Below, piece after piece: positions 15,912 to 25,645 of a stretch of 64,000 bases of DNA (position 1 is its first letter; each line of letters opens with the position of its first letter). The stretch covers positions 3,985,001-4,049,000 of the forward strand of contig NZ_JADPZX010000001.1 of NCBI RefSeq assembly GCF_015712165.1. The letters run 5' to 3'. Both the position numbers and the translations under genes were made by a program. Below the pieces are notes generated by a model. That model made no database searches. It worked only from the letters and a program-made list of their open reading frames with translations, and was not told the DNA's origin. This stretch comes from Streptomyces spinoverrucosus (GTDB lineage: Bacteria > Actinomycetota > Actinomycetes > Streptomycetales > Streptomycetaceae).

Positions 15912-17248
15912 CCGAGGTCCTGCTGCTCCTGCTGGCCCTCCTCCTCACCCTGGCCTGCGCGGTGTTCGTCGCGGCCGAGTTCTCGCTGACCACCGTCGAG
16001 CGCGGTGAACTGGAGCGCGCCGCCGAGTCCGGCGAGCGCGGCGCCGAGGGCGCGCTGAAGGCCGTACGCCGGCTGACCCTCCAGCTCTCCGGCGCCCAGC
16101 TCGGCATCACCGTCACCTCCCTGGTGATCGGCATGCTCGCCGAGCCGTCGCTTGCCGCGCTGCTGCGGGGCCCGCTTCAGGCGGTCGGCCTGGGCGGTGC
16201 CGCCTCGCCCGTGGCGACCGTGCTGGGCGTGGTCGTCTCCACCGTCGTACTGATGGTGGTCGGTGAGCTGGTGCCGAAGAACTGGGCGATCTCCCGGGCG
16301 CTGGCCGTCGCGAAGGTGGTCGCCGGCCCGCAGCGCGGCTTCACGGCCGCCTTCGGCCCGTTCATTCGGCATCTCAACGACACCGCGAACCGTTTCGTAC
16401 GCCGCTTCGGCCTGGAGCCCGCCGAGGAGCTGGCCTCCGTCCGCAGCCCCGAGGAGCTCGTCGCGCTCGCCCGGCACTCGGCGGCCCGGGGCGCCCTGGA
16501 GCCCGACTCCGCCGAGCTGTTCGTGCGTACCCTGCATCTGAGCGAGCTGACCGCGGAGAACGTGATGACCCCGCGGGTCGACGTCAAGGCACTCGAAGCG
16601 CACGCGACGGCCGCCGACGCGGCCAATCTCACGCACGCCACCGGTCTGTCCCGCTTCCCGGTCTACCGCGACAGCCTCGACCAGGTCATCGGCACCGTCC
16701 ACATCCGCGACGTCCTCGCCCTGGAACCGGAGAAGCGGCTCGTCACCCCGGTCACCGACCTGGCAACCGAGCCCCTGCTGGTCCCCGACAGCCTCACCGC
16801 CGACCGGCTGCTGGAGCGCCTGCGGGCCCATCGCACCATGGCCGTCGTCATCGACGAGTACGGCGGCACGGCGGGCGTGGCGACGATGGAGGACATCGTC
16901 GAGGAGGTCGTCGGCGAGGTCCGCGACGAGCACGACCCCGTCGAGGTCCCCGACCTGCTGCCCGCTCCCCGTACCGGGGACGGCCGTGGTGTCTGGGAGG
17001 CGGACGGCGGCGTGCGCCTCGACCAGCTCGCCGCCGAGCTGGGGCTCACCGCACCCGAGGGGCCGTACGAGACCGTGGCCGGCCTCATCGCCACCGAGCT
17101 TGCCCGCATCCCGTCCAAGGGCGACACCGTCGACCTCGACGGCTGGCAGCTGGAGGTCCTGGAGGTCGACCACCACCGTGCCGACCGGGTCCGCATCACC
17201 GAACCGGCCACCGCCCGTCCGGCCCAGCTCGCGGAGGACGCCCGATGA
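15908..17248 (+). CDS. CorC/CNNM-type (UPF0053, hemolysin-like) membrane protein, long form
   Basis: 446 aa with a DUF21/CNNM membrane domain (residues 1-190; AAEFSLTTVERGELER, QLGITVTSLVIG, GELVPKNWAIS), a CBS pair (about 210-335; ENVMTPRVDV, VVIDEYGGTAGVATMEDIVE) and a CorC-HlyC C-terminal domain (about 350-440). The family handles Mg2+ or related cations, mostly efflux. GTG start in GTGA overlap with the leader ORF. Its stop overlaps the next gene (ATGA), giving a long+short pair. Confidence 0.92.
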   Translation: MTEVLLLLLALLLTLACAVFVAAEFSLTTVERGELERAAESGERGAEGALKAVRRLTLQLSGAQLGITVTSLVIGMLAEPSLAALLRGPLQAVGLGGAASPVATVLGVVVSTVVLMVVGELVPKNWAISRALAVAKVVAGPQRGFTAAFGPFIRHLNDTANRFVRRFGLEPAEELASVRSPEELVALARHSAARGALEPDSAELFVRTLHLSELTAENVMTPRVDVKALEAHATAADAANLTHATGLSRFPVYRDSLDQVIGTVHIRDVLALEPEKRLVTPVTDLATEPLLVPDSLTADRLLERLRAHRTMAVVIDEYGGTAGVATMEDIVEEVVGEVRDEHDPVEVPDLLPAPRTGDGRGVWEADGGVRLDQLAAELGLTAPEGPYETVAGLIATELARIPSKGDTVDLDGWQLEVLEVDHHRADRVRITEPATARPAQLAEDAR

Positions 17249-18267
17249 CCGCGCTGCAGCTCGCCATCGGCGCCCTGACGCTGCTGACCAACGCCTTCTT
17301 CGTCGGCGCCGAGTTCGCCCTCGTCTCCGTGCGCCGCAGCCAGATCGAACCCCGCGCCCAGGCGGGCCACAAGCGGGCGAAGATGACCCTGTGGGCCCTG
17401 GAACACCTCTCCGCGATGATGGCCACCGCCCAGCTCGGCATCACCGTCTCCTCGCTGGTCCTCGGCGCGGTCGCCGAACCGGCCATCGCGCACCTGCTGG
17501 AGCCCGGCTTCGAGGCGGCCCGTCTGCCGCACGCCCTGGTCCACCCGGTCGCATTCGTGATCGCGCTGACCGTGGCGACGTATCTGCACATGCTGATCGG
17601 CGAGATGGTGCCGAAGAACATCGCGCTCGCCGCCCCGGTCCCCAGTGCCCTGCTGCTCGGCCCGCCCCTGGTGGCCCTCACCCGGGCCCTGCGGCCGTTC
17701 GTGTTCGGGATCAATGCCTTCGCCAACGCCCTACTGAGGCTGCTCCGCGTCGAGCCCAAGGACGAGGTCGAGGCCGTCTTCACCGATGACCAGCTCGCCC
17801 GCATGGTCGTCGAGGCCGGCGAGGCCGGGCTGCTCACCCCCGCCGACGGCGAGCGGCTGCGGGACGCGCTGGAGCTGGGCACCCGTCCGGTGGGCGAGAT
17901 CCTCGTCCCGGCGCAGCGCATGCGCACCGTCGACCACACCATCACCCCGGCCCGGCTGGAACGCGTCGCCGCCGACGCGGGCTACTCCCGCTTCCCGGTC
18001 ACCGGCCCCGACGACACGCTCCTCGGCTACCTGCACATCAAGGACACCCTCGGCGTCGCCGACCGCGACCGGCCCTTCCCGGCCACTGCCCTGCATCCGG
18101 TCACCCGGGTCCGCATCGACACCCCGCTCGACGACACCCTCACCGCCCTGCGGGCCGAGGGCAGCCATCTGGCGGGCGTCCTCGGCGAGGGCGGCAAGGT
18201 CATCGGCTTCGTGACGATGGAGGACGTCCTCTCGGAGCTGGTGGGACCGGCTCCGGCCGCCGCGTGA
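17245..18267 (+). CDS. CorC/CNNM-type membrane protein, short form
   Basis: 340 aa with the same CNNM domain (FFVGAEFALVSVRRSQIEPR, QLGITVSSLVLGAV, GEMVPKNIAL) and a CBS pair (GEILVPAQRMRTVD, GFVTMEDVLSELVG), but no CorC-HlyC tail. It begins inside the stop of the long form, so the two are probably made in equal amounts and may form a heteromer. Specific cation not predictable. Confidence 0.92.
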   Translation: MTALQLAIGALTLLTNAFFVGAEFALVSVRRSQIEPRAQAGHKRAKMTLWALEHLSAMMATAQLGITVSSLVLGAVAEPAIAHLLEPGFEAARLPHALVHPVAFVIALTVATYLHMLIGEMVPKNIALAAPVPSALLLGPPLVALTRALRPFVFGINAFANALLRLLRVEPKDEVEAVFTDDQLARMVVEAGEAGLLTPADGERLRDALELGTRPVGEILVPAQRMRTVDHTITPARLERVAADAGYSRFPVTGPDDTLLGYLHIKDTLGVADRDRPFPATALHPVTRVRIDTPLDDTLTALRAEGSHLAGVLGEGGKVIGFVTMEDVLSELVGPAPAAA

Positions 18268-18356
18268 CCCGGCTGCCCCACCGCATGAACGCGACCGGGA
18301 ACACTGCTTCGGCCAGAATCGTTGACCGGGAGAACAGCAAGACAAGGAGCCACTAC

Positions 18357-18452
18357 GTGTCCGCCAGATCGACGGACCCCTCGGGGCACAGTCCCCGACC
18401 ATCCCGCCAGGTCATTCCTGAGCACGGCACGCGGCGGGGTGGTGTTCGGTGA
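18357..18452 (+). CDS. Leader ORF (31 aa) coupled to the second CorC pair
   Basis: GTG at 18357 with AAGGAG seven bases ahead, a strong ribosome site. The TGA (18450-18452) overlaps the GTG of the following CorC gene. The peptide is Ser/Arg/Pro-rich and ends EHGTRRGGVR. It mirrors the leader at 15831. Both leaders have TTGACCGGGA upstream (15739 and 18322). Confidence 0.68.
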   Translation: MSARSTDPSGHSPRPSRQVIPEHGTRRGGVR

Positions 18453-19780
18453 GTGCCGTACTCGGCCTGCTGGCCGTCTTCGTCCTGACCGCCGGCACCG
18501 GCTATTTCGTCGCCCAGGAATTCGCGTACGTCTCTGCGGACCGGCTCGCCCTGGCCCGTGAGGCCGAGGCCGGTGACAAGAGGGCCGCTCGCGCCCTGAA
18601 GGTGCTGGAGCGACTGTCCTTCATGCTCTCGGGCGCCCAGCTCGGCATCACCGTGACCGGTCTGGTCGTCGGCTTCATCGCCGAGCCGTCGGTGTCGGCG
18701 CTGCTCAGGCCCGCCCTGTCGGGCTTCGGCATCCCCGACGCTGCGGTCTCCGGCATCTCCGTCGTGCTCGCTTTCGTGCTGGCCACGGTCGTGCAGATGG
18801 TGCTGGGTGAGCTGGCGCCGAAGAACCTCGCCATCGCCGTGCCGGAGCGGCTGGCGAAGTCGCTGGCCGCGTCCACGCTGGCGTACCTGAAGGTCGTCGG
18901 ACCGGTGGTGCGGATCTTCGACGGCGCCGCGAACAAGCTGCTGCGCCGAGTCGGCATCGAGCCGGTGGAGGAGCTGCACCACGGCGCGACCCTGGAGGAG
19001 CTGGGCCATCTGATCGGTGAGTCCCACGAACAGGGGCGGCTGCCGCGTGAGACCGCCGAGCTGCTCGACCATGCCCTGGAGTTCTCCGACCGCACGCTGG
19101 ACGAGGTGATGGTGCCGCGCGTCGACGCGGTCTTCGTCCGCAAGGACGCCACGGCCGCCGAGGCGGTCGACCTGATCGCCAAGCACGGGCACTCCAACTA
19201 CCCGGTTCTCGGCGATCACCCGGACGACATCGCGGGTGTGCTCGGCGTTCGGGAGCTGATGGGCCTCTCCGCCGACCTGCTGACGGCCACCACGGCCGGT
19301 TCGGCCGCCCGCCGCCCGCTGCTGCTGCCCGACACGCTGGCGCTGCCGGATGCTGTGGAGCAGATGCGCGAGCGGGACGACGAGTTCGCCGTGGTCCTGG
19401 ACGAGCACGGCGGTGTGGCGGGCATCGTCACCTACGAGGACATCGCCGAGGAACTCGTCGGTGACATCGCCGACGAGTCCGACACCGTCACGGAGATCGC
19501 GGTCGCGGACGGCGAGGGCTGGCTGGTGGACGCCGGACGCCGCCTCGACGAGGTGGCCGAGGCCACCGGCATCGATCTGCCCGAGGAGGAGGACTACGAC
19601 ACCGTGGCCGGCCTGATCGTGGACCGGCTCGGCCGCTTCCCGGCCATCGGCGACCGGCTGACGGTCGCGCTGTCCGACGCCGACAGCGCGGTGATCGACG
19701 TACGCACCCTCGACCGGCACGTGCCGGAGCGGGTCCGGATCCAGCGGCTGGTGGCCGGTAAGACGGAGGAGCAGGCATGA
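18449..19780 (+). CDS. CorC/CNNM-type membrane protein, long form (second copy)
   Basis: 443 aa with CNNM domain (FVAQEFAYVSADRLALAREA, QLGITVTGLVVG, GELAPKNLAIA), CBS pair (DEVMVPRVDAVF, VVLDEHGGVAGIVTYEDIAE) and CorC-HlyC tail (ERVRIQRLVAGK at the end). It is a diverged paralogue of the gene at 15908. GTG start in GTGA overlap with a leader ORF; stop overlaps the next gene. Confidence 0.92.
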   Translation: MSAVLGLLAVFVLTAGTGYFVAQEFAYVSADRLALAREAEAGDKRAARALKVLERLSFMLSGAQLGITVTGLVVGFIAEPSVSALLRPALSGFGIPDAAVSGISVVLAFVLATVVQMVLGELAPKNLAIAVPERLAKSLAASTLAYLKVVGPVVRIFDGAANKLLRRVGIEPVEELHHGATLEELGHLIGESHEQGRLPRETAELLDHALEFSDRTLDEVMVPRVDAVFVRKDATAAEAVDLIAKHGHSNYPVLGDHPDDIAGVLGVRELMGLSADLLTATTAGSAARRPLLLPDTLALPDAVEQMRERDDEFAVVLDEHGGVAGIVTYEDIAEELVGDIADESDTVTEIAVADGEGWLVDAGRRLDEVAEATGIDLPEEEDYDTVAGLIVDRLGRFPAIGDRLTVALSDADSAVIDVRTLDRHVPERVRIQRLVAGKTEEQA

Positions 19781-20796
19781 GTTTCCCGATGGCGCTCTTC
19801 GTCACCGTGCTGCTGCTGATCGGCAGTGGGTTCTTCGTGGCCGCCGAGTTCGCGCTGGTCGCGGCGAAGCGACACCGCATGGAGAAGGCTGCCGCCGAGG
19901 GGCAGCGCGGCGCCAAGGCGGCCGTGGCCGGCATGCGCGAGCTGTCGCTGATGCTGGCCGGCGCCCAGCTCGGTATCACCGTGTGCACCCTGGGCCTGGG
20001 CTCGGTGTCCAAGCCCGCGATCTCGCACGAACTCGACCCGCTGCTGCACGACCTGGGCCTGCCCAGCGCCCTCAGCTACGGCGTCGCGTTCGCCGTCGCC
20101 ATGATCGTGGTCGTGTTCCTGCACATGGTGCTCGGCGAGATGGCACCCAAGTCCTGGGCCATCGCCCATCCCGAGCGTTCCGCGATGCTGCTCGCGCCGG
20201 CCTTCCGGGGCGTGGTGAAGGCGGTGCGTCCGCTGATCTGGGTGCTCAACAAGCTGAGCAACGGTCTGGTACGGCTGTGCCGGGTCACCCCGCGCGACGA
20301 GCTGGCCTCGGTCCACAACCGCGAGCAGCTCGCCCACCTGGTCGAGGAGTCCGAGCGGCTCGGCCTGATCAGCGAGACGGACTCGGAGCTGCTGACCCGC
20401 TCACTGACCGAGCCCGAGACTCCGGTCCGCGACCTCCAGGTGCCGGACGCCGACATCTCCTCGGTCGACGCGGACGCCGACGCCGACGAGATCCTGCGGT
20501 TGGCCGCCGACAGCGACCGCACGCGGCTCCTGGTTCGCGATCACGGCACCGTCGTCGGCTCGGTACACGCCCGCGACGCCATGGTCGCCCGCGTCCAGGG
20601 ACGCCCCGCCGACGCCCGCGCGCTGGCCCGCCCGGTACCTGAGCTGACGGAGGACGCCACGGTCGCCGACGCGATCGAACTGCTGCGCCGACGCCGGGCC
20701 TCGCTCGCAGTGGTCCGTGACGCGTCGGGCCGGCTCACCGGCATGGTGAGCCTGGACGACCTGCTGGCCCGCTTCCTGCAGCCGCAAGCGGCCTGA
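19777..20796 (+). CDS. CorC/CNNM-type membrane protein, short form (second copy)
   Basis: 339 aa: CNNM domain (FFVAAEFALVAAKRHRMEKA, QLGITVCTLGLG, GEMAPKSWAIA) and a CBS pair (SLAVVRDASGRLTGMVSLDD), no CorC-HlyC tail. It is the partner of the long form before it through an ATGA overlap and repeats the arrangement at 17245. A hairpin terminator follows the stop. Confidence 0.92.
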   Translation: MSFPMALFVTVLLLIGSGFFVAAEFALVAAKRHRMEKAAAEGQRGAKAAVAGMRELSLMLAGAQLGITVCTLGLGSVSKPAISHELDPLLHDLGLPSALSYGVAFAVAMIVVVFLHMVLGEMAPKSWAIAHPERSAMLLAPAFRGVVKAVRPLIWVLNKLSNGLVRLCRVTPRDELASVHNREQLAHLVEESERLGLISETDSELLTRSLTEPETPVRDLQVPDADISSVDADADADEILRLAADSDRTRLLVRDHGTVVGSVHARDAMVARVQGRPADARALARPVPELTEDATVADAIELLRRRRASLAVVRDASGRLTGMVSLDDLLARFLQPQAA

Positions 20797-20812
20797 TGAC
20801 AACCCCGCTCGT

Positions 20813-20839
20813 GGACGGCCGCCCGCCCGTAGGCCGTCC
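20813..20839. terminator. Bidirectional terminator between CorC operon and phosphotransferase
   Basis: GGACGGCC (20813-20820) and GGCCGTCC (20832-20839) pair around an 11-base loop, between two convergent genes. Confidence 0.7.
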
Positions 20840-20848
20840 CCCCAGGCG

Positions 20849-21679
20849 TCAGGCACTCCTCATCTCGGCGGCGAGGGCGTGCAGCGCGGGAACGAATTCC
20901 GGGTGGTCTCCGCGCGAAGCCGACTGCAGCAGTTCGGTCATGACGATGATCTGGGCGACGCGTCCGGGCTCCGTCTCGAGGACGGGAAAGGTGTCACGGA
21001 CGCGGTCGGCGAATCCGGTGGCGTACAGGGAGTACGCGAGCAACATGGCGGCGTCGTAACCGGCCGGTGCCATCCCGAATCCCTCCCAGTCGAGGACATA
21101 GGGGGTTCGGATGGTGAGGTTGGCGGGGTGCAGGTCTCCGTGGGCGGTCGCCCAGTCGGTGATCCGGGGGCCGGGCATGTCGAGGAAGGATGGGACGGTG
21201 CGGTTCACCCACTCCTGCCGCGCGGCCACACGGTCCGTGGCCGTGCTGCTCACACTTTCCACGTCCGCGCGAAGCGATTCCCACCACTGCGCCGGTAGAT
21301 CCAGTTCGTCGCTCAGGACCGGACTGGAGGAGCAGACCGGTTCGGCAACGTACTGGTGCAGCTCGGCCTGGTACGCACAGCCGTCGCCGACGGACTCCGT
21401 GGTGTCGTAGAGCAGCGGCTTGCGGACGCGTCCGTCAAATAGCACTGCTGCCTGGCGGTTGCCTTCCCAGATCTTGCCGAAAGCCTTGTCCTGCGGCGCG
21501 GAGAGCAGCCGTAGCCGGCAGGATCCCCGGTCCGGGTGGTGGACTCGGCTGCTGAGGGTCCGACCGTGCCAACCCCAGACTTCCGGGCCTGCGATCGTGG
21601 TGCCCAGTTCTCGCGCGGACTGCGTGAAGGCGCGGCGCATACGCTGCTGGTCCATGGGGTCAGCCGGTGGCGAGTACAT
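20849..21679 (-). CDS. Aminoglycoside-phosphotransferase-fold kinase
   Basis: 276 aa. The kinase catalytic loop HGDLHPANL and the metal-binding LDWEGFG are clear. The N-terminal lobe is short and atypical (GKIWEGNRQAAVL may hold the ATP-binding lysine). Similar Streptomyces proteins are annotated as phosphotransferases of unknown substrate; resistance is not implied. ATG at 21679 with GAAAGGTG upstream; frames are open farther upstream, but without homology. Confidence 0.78.
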   Translation of the reverse strand: MYSPPADPMDQQRMRRAFTQSARELGTTIAGPEVWGWHGRTLSSRVHHPDRGSCRLRLLSAPQDKAFGKIWEGNRQAAVLFDGRVRKPLLYDTTESVGDGCAYQAELHQYVAEPVCSSSPVLSDELDLPAQWWESLRADVESVSSTATDRVAARQEWVNRTVPSFLDMPGPRITDWATAHGDLHPANLTIRTPYVLDWEGFGMAPAGYDAAMLLAYSLYATGFADRVRDTFPVLETEPGRVAQIIVMTELLQSASRGDHPEFVPALHALAAEMRSA

Positions 21680-21741
21680 CCAGCACCTTTCGCAGTGTGG
21701 GCACCGGGATGGCAGGGCTTCGCAGTGCCTCCTGGGCTTCG

Positions 21742-22040
21742 GCCCAGCACGGTCAGCACGTCGTCGAGCTGCGCCGGGTGCTGGTGGCGGGGTGCCAGGC
21801 GGTACCCGGTGCTGACCACGGTGCAGCCCGACACCCGGGCGGGGTCCATGACCGGCCCGTGCCAGTACTCCACGGACCCCGCCTGCCAACTGCCGCCGTG
21901 GGCCCGCACCAGCCAGCCGTACGGGTCCGAGCCGGGCCGGTAGATGCGTACGGGGATGTGATGCGTCCCGGCGTCGAGCAGCCGGGGCTCCCAGCCGGCC
22001 TCCTCGCGCTGCCGGTCGTCGAAGCGCCTGGCGGTTGAGG
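21742..22040 (-). pseudogene. Truncated alpha/beta-hydrolase (esterase)
   Basis: The frame reads IPVRIYRPGSDPYGWLVRAH, GGSWQAGSVEYWH and STGYRLAPRHQHPAQLDDVL: the oxyanion HGG motif and the YRLAP block of HSL-type esterases. It then loses similarity before the GDSAG nucleophile motif. About 100 of ~300 residues remain, so it is non-functional. It lies between the phosphotransferase and the MFS gene. Confidence 0.65.
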
Positions 22041-22078
22041 GCCGCCGACCGGCGCCCGGCAGCTCATGCCGCCCGCCG

Positions 22079-23527
22079 TTACTGCGCACTCGACCGGGCA
22101 CCGCGCAGGAACAGGGCGCTGGTGAGGGTGCCGAGGAGCACGATCGCGGCGTTCACCGCGATCGCGACCTTCAGACCGCCGAGGATGGCCGAGGCTCCGG
22201 TGCCGGTCATGGCGGCGGTGGCGATGGCGCTCATGATCGGCGTTCCCATGGTGATGCCGATCTGCTGGGTCATGGTGGCGAGGCCGGTGGCCAGGCCCTG
22301 TTCGTGGTCGGCGAGCCCCGAGGTGGCGGTGACCATGAAGCCCACGATGACGAGCATGTTGCCCACGCCGCCGGCGAAGGTGGCGACCAGCAGCAGCCAC
22401 ATCCACGAGCGGTCGTCGCCGAGGCCGAGCAGGGCCGCGGTGAACACGGTCTGGAGGATGCCGCCGACGATCAGGGTCTGCTTGCTGCCGATCTTCCCGA
22501 TGACCTTCGGGGCAGTGGAGCCACCTACGACCGTACCGATGCCGAGCACCCCGAAGGACAGGCCGGCGGCGAGCGGGGAGAAGCCGAGCACTTCCTGGAG
22601 GTAGAGGGTCAGCAGGAAGACCAGGGAGGTCTCGGTGAGGAACGCGATCAGGCCGGCGACATTGCCCCAGGCCACCGATCGCTTGCCGAGCACGCCGATC
22701 GGCACGAGCGGCGCGGACACCTTCCGCTCGACGGCGTAGAACACCAGCAGCAGTACCACGCCCGCCGCCGGCGACAACAGGGCGTGCGCGGAGCCCCAGC
22801 CCTTCTCTCCCGCCTGGGTGAGCCCGAAGACGATGGCCAGCAGGCCGAGCGTGACGCTGACGGCGCCGGGCACATCCAGCTTGGGGCGTTCGTCGGGCCG
22901 GGACTCCTTGATGACCGTCGGGGCGATGAGCAGCACAGCCAGGGCGACGGGCACATTGATGAAGAACGCCCAGCGCCACGACAGCAGGTCGGTCAGCAGG
23001 CCGCCAAGGATGGCGCCGGTGGTGAACCCGGCCGACATCAGCGCCCCGTTCAGGCCGAGCGCCTTCGCGCGCAGTGGCCCCTCCGGGAACGACGTCGTCA
23101 GCAGCGACAGTCCGGCAGGGGTCACGGCGGCGGTGGCCAGGCCCTGGAAGACACGGGCCGCAATCAGCACCTCCGGGTTCTGCGCCAAGCCGCCGACCAG
23201 CGAGGACACACCCAGCACGACGAGGCCGCCCAGGAACAGCCTGCGCCGGCCGAACAGGTCCGCGACGCGGCCGAAGAGCAGGGTGAACCCCGCCGCGCAC
23301 AGCGCGAACGCGGTGGCGATCCACTGCAGGTGGGCCAGCGAGAAGCCCAGGCCCTCACCGATCACCGGCAGCGCCACGTTCAGGATGGAGAAGTCCACGG
23401 CCAGCATGAACTGCGCAGCGAGCAGCAGCACCAGCACCAGCCGGAGCCGGGGGGTGAGCGCGGCCGGGGCCGTGCCGACGGCGGTGCCGGACGCGGTACC
23501 GGCCGCCTCTGAATCAGTGACAGACAT
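22079..23527 (-). CDS. MFS drug exporter, DHA2 (14-TM) family
   Basis: 482 aa with about 14 hydrophobic helices, motif A (GRVADLFGRRRLF), motif C-like GFTTGAILGG and the D1 motif LAVDFSILNVALP. DHA2 transporters export drugs or metabolites by proton antiport. ATG at 23527 with AAAGGA upstream. It diverges from an XRE-type regulator that probably controls it. Substrate unknown. Confidence 0.92.
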   Translation of the reverse strand: MSVTDSEAAGTASGTAVGTAPAALTPRLRLVLVLLLAAQFMLAVDFSILNVALPVIGEGLGFSLAHLQWIATAFALCAAGFTLLFGRVADLFGRRRLFLGGLVVLGVSSLVGGLAQNPEVLIAARVFQGLATAAVTPAGLSLLTTSFPEGPLRAKALGLNGALMSAGFTTGAILGGLLTDLLSWRWAFFINVPVALAVLLIAPTVIKESRPDERPKLDVPGAVSVTLGLLAIVFGLTQAGEKGWGSAHALLSPAAGVVLLLVFYAVERKVSAPLVPIGVLGKRSVAWGNVAGLIAFLTETSLVFLLTLYLQEVLGFSPLAAGLSFGVLGIGTVVGGSTAPKVIGKIGSKQTLIVGGILQTVFTAALLGLGDDRSWMWLLLVATFAGGVGNMLVIVGFMVTATSGLADHEQGLATGLATMTQQIGITMGTPIMSAIATAAMTGTGASAILGGLKVAIAVNAAIVLLGTLTSALFLRGARSSAQ

Positions 23528-23763
23528 ACGTCGAGTCCTTTTCCTCACGGTTCCTGACACGCGGCGCGCTCGGTCGCGTCACGCGCGGTACGGAGAAAAG
23601 GCTCGTCGGCGCCCGGATTCCCAGCCAGACCCCTGCCTCGCACAGCCACTGCGAGGGTAGTCATCACAGGACCACCCTTACGGCCCCCGGCCACCGGGAC
23701 CGGCAGGCATCATGGGAAGTCAGTGGCCACAGCCTGTCGCAATCCGCCGACCTGGAGGCATCG

Positions 23764-24648
23764 ATGGACGCCCCGTCCGAGTTGGGAGACTTCCTCAAGT
23801 CCCGCCGCGCCGCGCTGCGCCCCGAGGACGTCGGCATCACGCCGCACCCGACCCGCCGCCGCGTCACCGGGCTGCGCCGCGAGGAGTTGGCGATGCTCGC
23901 CGGCGTCAGCATCACCCACTACACCCGCCTGGAACAGGGCCGCGCCACCAGCGCCTCCGACGGCGTGCTCGAGGCGATCGCGCGCACCCTGCGCCTCACC
24001 GACGACGAGACGGCCCACCTGAAAGATCTCGCCCGCCCCGCCACCGCGTCGTCCCGTCCCGCACCGCCCCGGGTGGAGCACGCCAGCGCCTCGGCCCGGC
24101 AGCTGCTGGCGGCCATGACCGACGTACCGGCCCTCGTCCTGGACCGACGCAACGACGTCCTCGCATGGAACCAACTGGGCCACGCGCTGCTCGCCGGACA
24201 TCTGGCGCCCGAGAGCCCCGACACACCCGCCACCCGTCCCAACCTGACCCGGATGCTCTTCCTGGACGAGCAGTACCGGGAGTTGTACACGAACTGGAAC
24301 GAGGAGGCCCAACTCGCCGTAGCCTCCCTGCGCCTGGTCGCCGGGCGCCACCCCGACGACCGCTCCCTGGCCGAGCTCGTCGGTCAACTGACCATGAACT
24401 GTGGCGAGTTCGCCTCCCGCTGGGCCCGGCACCCGGTGCGCACCTGCACCTCCGGAGTGAAGCACCTGCATCATCCGCTGGTCGGTGCGATGGACCTCAG
24501 CTTCGAGAATCTCGTCATCCCCGGCACCTCGGGCCAACGTCTGATCGCCTACACCGCCGAGCCCGGTTCGCCGTCGGAAGCGGCACTGCGGCTGCTGGGC
24601 ATCGCGACGGCTCCGGTGGCGCAGGACACGACAGCGGTACGGCGCTGA
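23764..24648 (+). CDS. XRE-family regulator with MmyB-like ligand-binding domain
   Basis: 294 aa. N-terminal helix-turn-helix (REELAMLAGVSITHYTRLEQ) and a PAS-like MmyB domain (VPALVLDRRNDVLAWNQLGH, SGVKHLHHPLVGAMDLSFEN), which in relatives binds fatty-acid type ligands. Divergent from the MFS gene with a ~235-bp shared region, a common repressor-exporter layout. Confidence 0.9.
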   Translation: MDAPSELGDFLKSRRAALRPEDVGITPHPTRRRVTGLRREELAMLAGVSITHYTRLEQGRATSASDGVLEAIARTLRLTDDETAHLKDLARPATASSRPAPPRVEHASASARQLLAAMTDVPALVLDRRNDVLAWNQLGHALLAGHLAPESPDTPATRPNLTRMLFLDEQYRELYTNWNEEAQLAVASLRLVAGRHPDDRSLAELVGQLTMNCGEFASRWARHPVRTCTSGVKHLHHPLVGAMDLSFENLVIPGTSGQRLIAYTAEPGSPSEAALRLLGIATAPVAQDTTAVRR

Positions 24649-24687
24649 ACCACTGCCGTGTCGGCGGTTCGGCGGTGGCGGCACCGC

Positions 24688-25512
24688 TCAGGCGCTGCGC
24701 TGTCCGGCGAGCAGAGGCGCCATCGGATGCCAGGCGTGGGCGAGGCGCATGTGGGTGTACGCCGCCGAGGCCATGGTCATGTGGTGGTGCCAGGCGGGGA
24801 AGGAGCGCCCGGCGAAGTCCAGCAGCCCGTAGCTGCCGTCCATGCAGTCCGCGGTGACGGTGGAGCTGATATGGAGGCGGGTCAGCTCGAGAAGTTCGTC
24901 CAGCCGGTGGTGCACGAGGTTGGTGAGCCAGAGCTGGGAGCTGGGCTGCCCCCCTGGGCCGAGCTCGGTGAACAGCCGGTATGCCCGCTGCTCACCACCG
25001 GTCTGCTGCCACATGAGGGTGGACAGGGTCTGCGCCTGCCGGAACCTCCCGTCGGCCCCCGTCACAGCGGCTGTGTGCCGGCTCCACCTCGGCTGCGTAC
25101 CGGGCGCGCCCGGAGACCCGGCGGTCGCGACGCCGACACCCACCCGTTGCCCGATCCGAGCACCGGCGGGGAATGTCCGCTCCCGTACGCGCCCGGCGCC
25201 GGAAAACAGCTGTTGGGGGTGGACGGCGACAACGAAGTCCCTCCGGACGCTGCCCGATTGGGATGTCAGCTCGCTGAAGTCGGTCGCGTCGCTCATGTCG
25301 GCCACGACGGGCACGGCCGGTGAGGACGTACGTCTGGCCATACTGTCCATCAGGTCGAGCATGTGCTTCCACTGCGGCTGGAAGCTCTCCGTCTGAGGTA
25401 TGCGGGCGCGTCGGCGCAGTTCGGGGTCGTCGGTCCACTCCGGGGGAAGGAACAGCCGCCAGTCGACGGGGAAGTTCGCGCCGGGCAGGACAGGAGATGG
25501 CGCAGGTCACAT
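24688..25512 (-). pseudogene. IS701/IS4-like transposase remnant (C-terminal part)
   Basis: The frame runs upstream of the first ATG (25362) back to a stop near 25515 and reads VDWRLFLPPEWTDDPELRRR, then QPQWKHMLDLMDSMARR and VPVVADMSDATDFSE, as in IS701-type transposases. The end reads LLDFAGRSFPAWHHHMTMAS, a typical tail. The N-terminal half and a start are missing and the middle is poorly matched. No terminal inverted repeats found. Confidence 0.55.
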
Positions 25513-25645
25513 GAAATGCGTCTCACTATTCGAGACGATCGGCTGATACCTCGCCAGGGAGTGGCCTCCTGAGCCCCTCCCGTGGGTGCCTTCGCGCAAC
25601 TTAGGGCACGCAGAGGACGCGAAGCCCTCAAATTGGACTAGACCC

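Noticed and set aside
15764..17176. 470-codon minus-strand frame opposite the first CorC gene
   Set aside because: Shadow of the strongly biased CorC gene, no start signal or domain.
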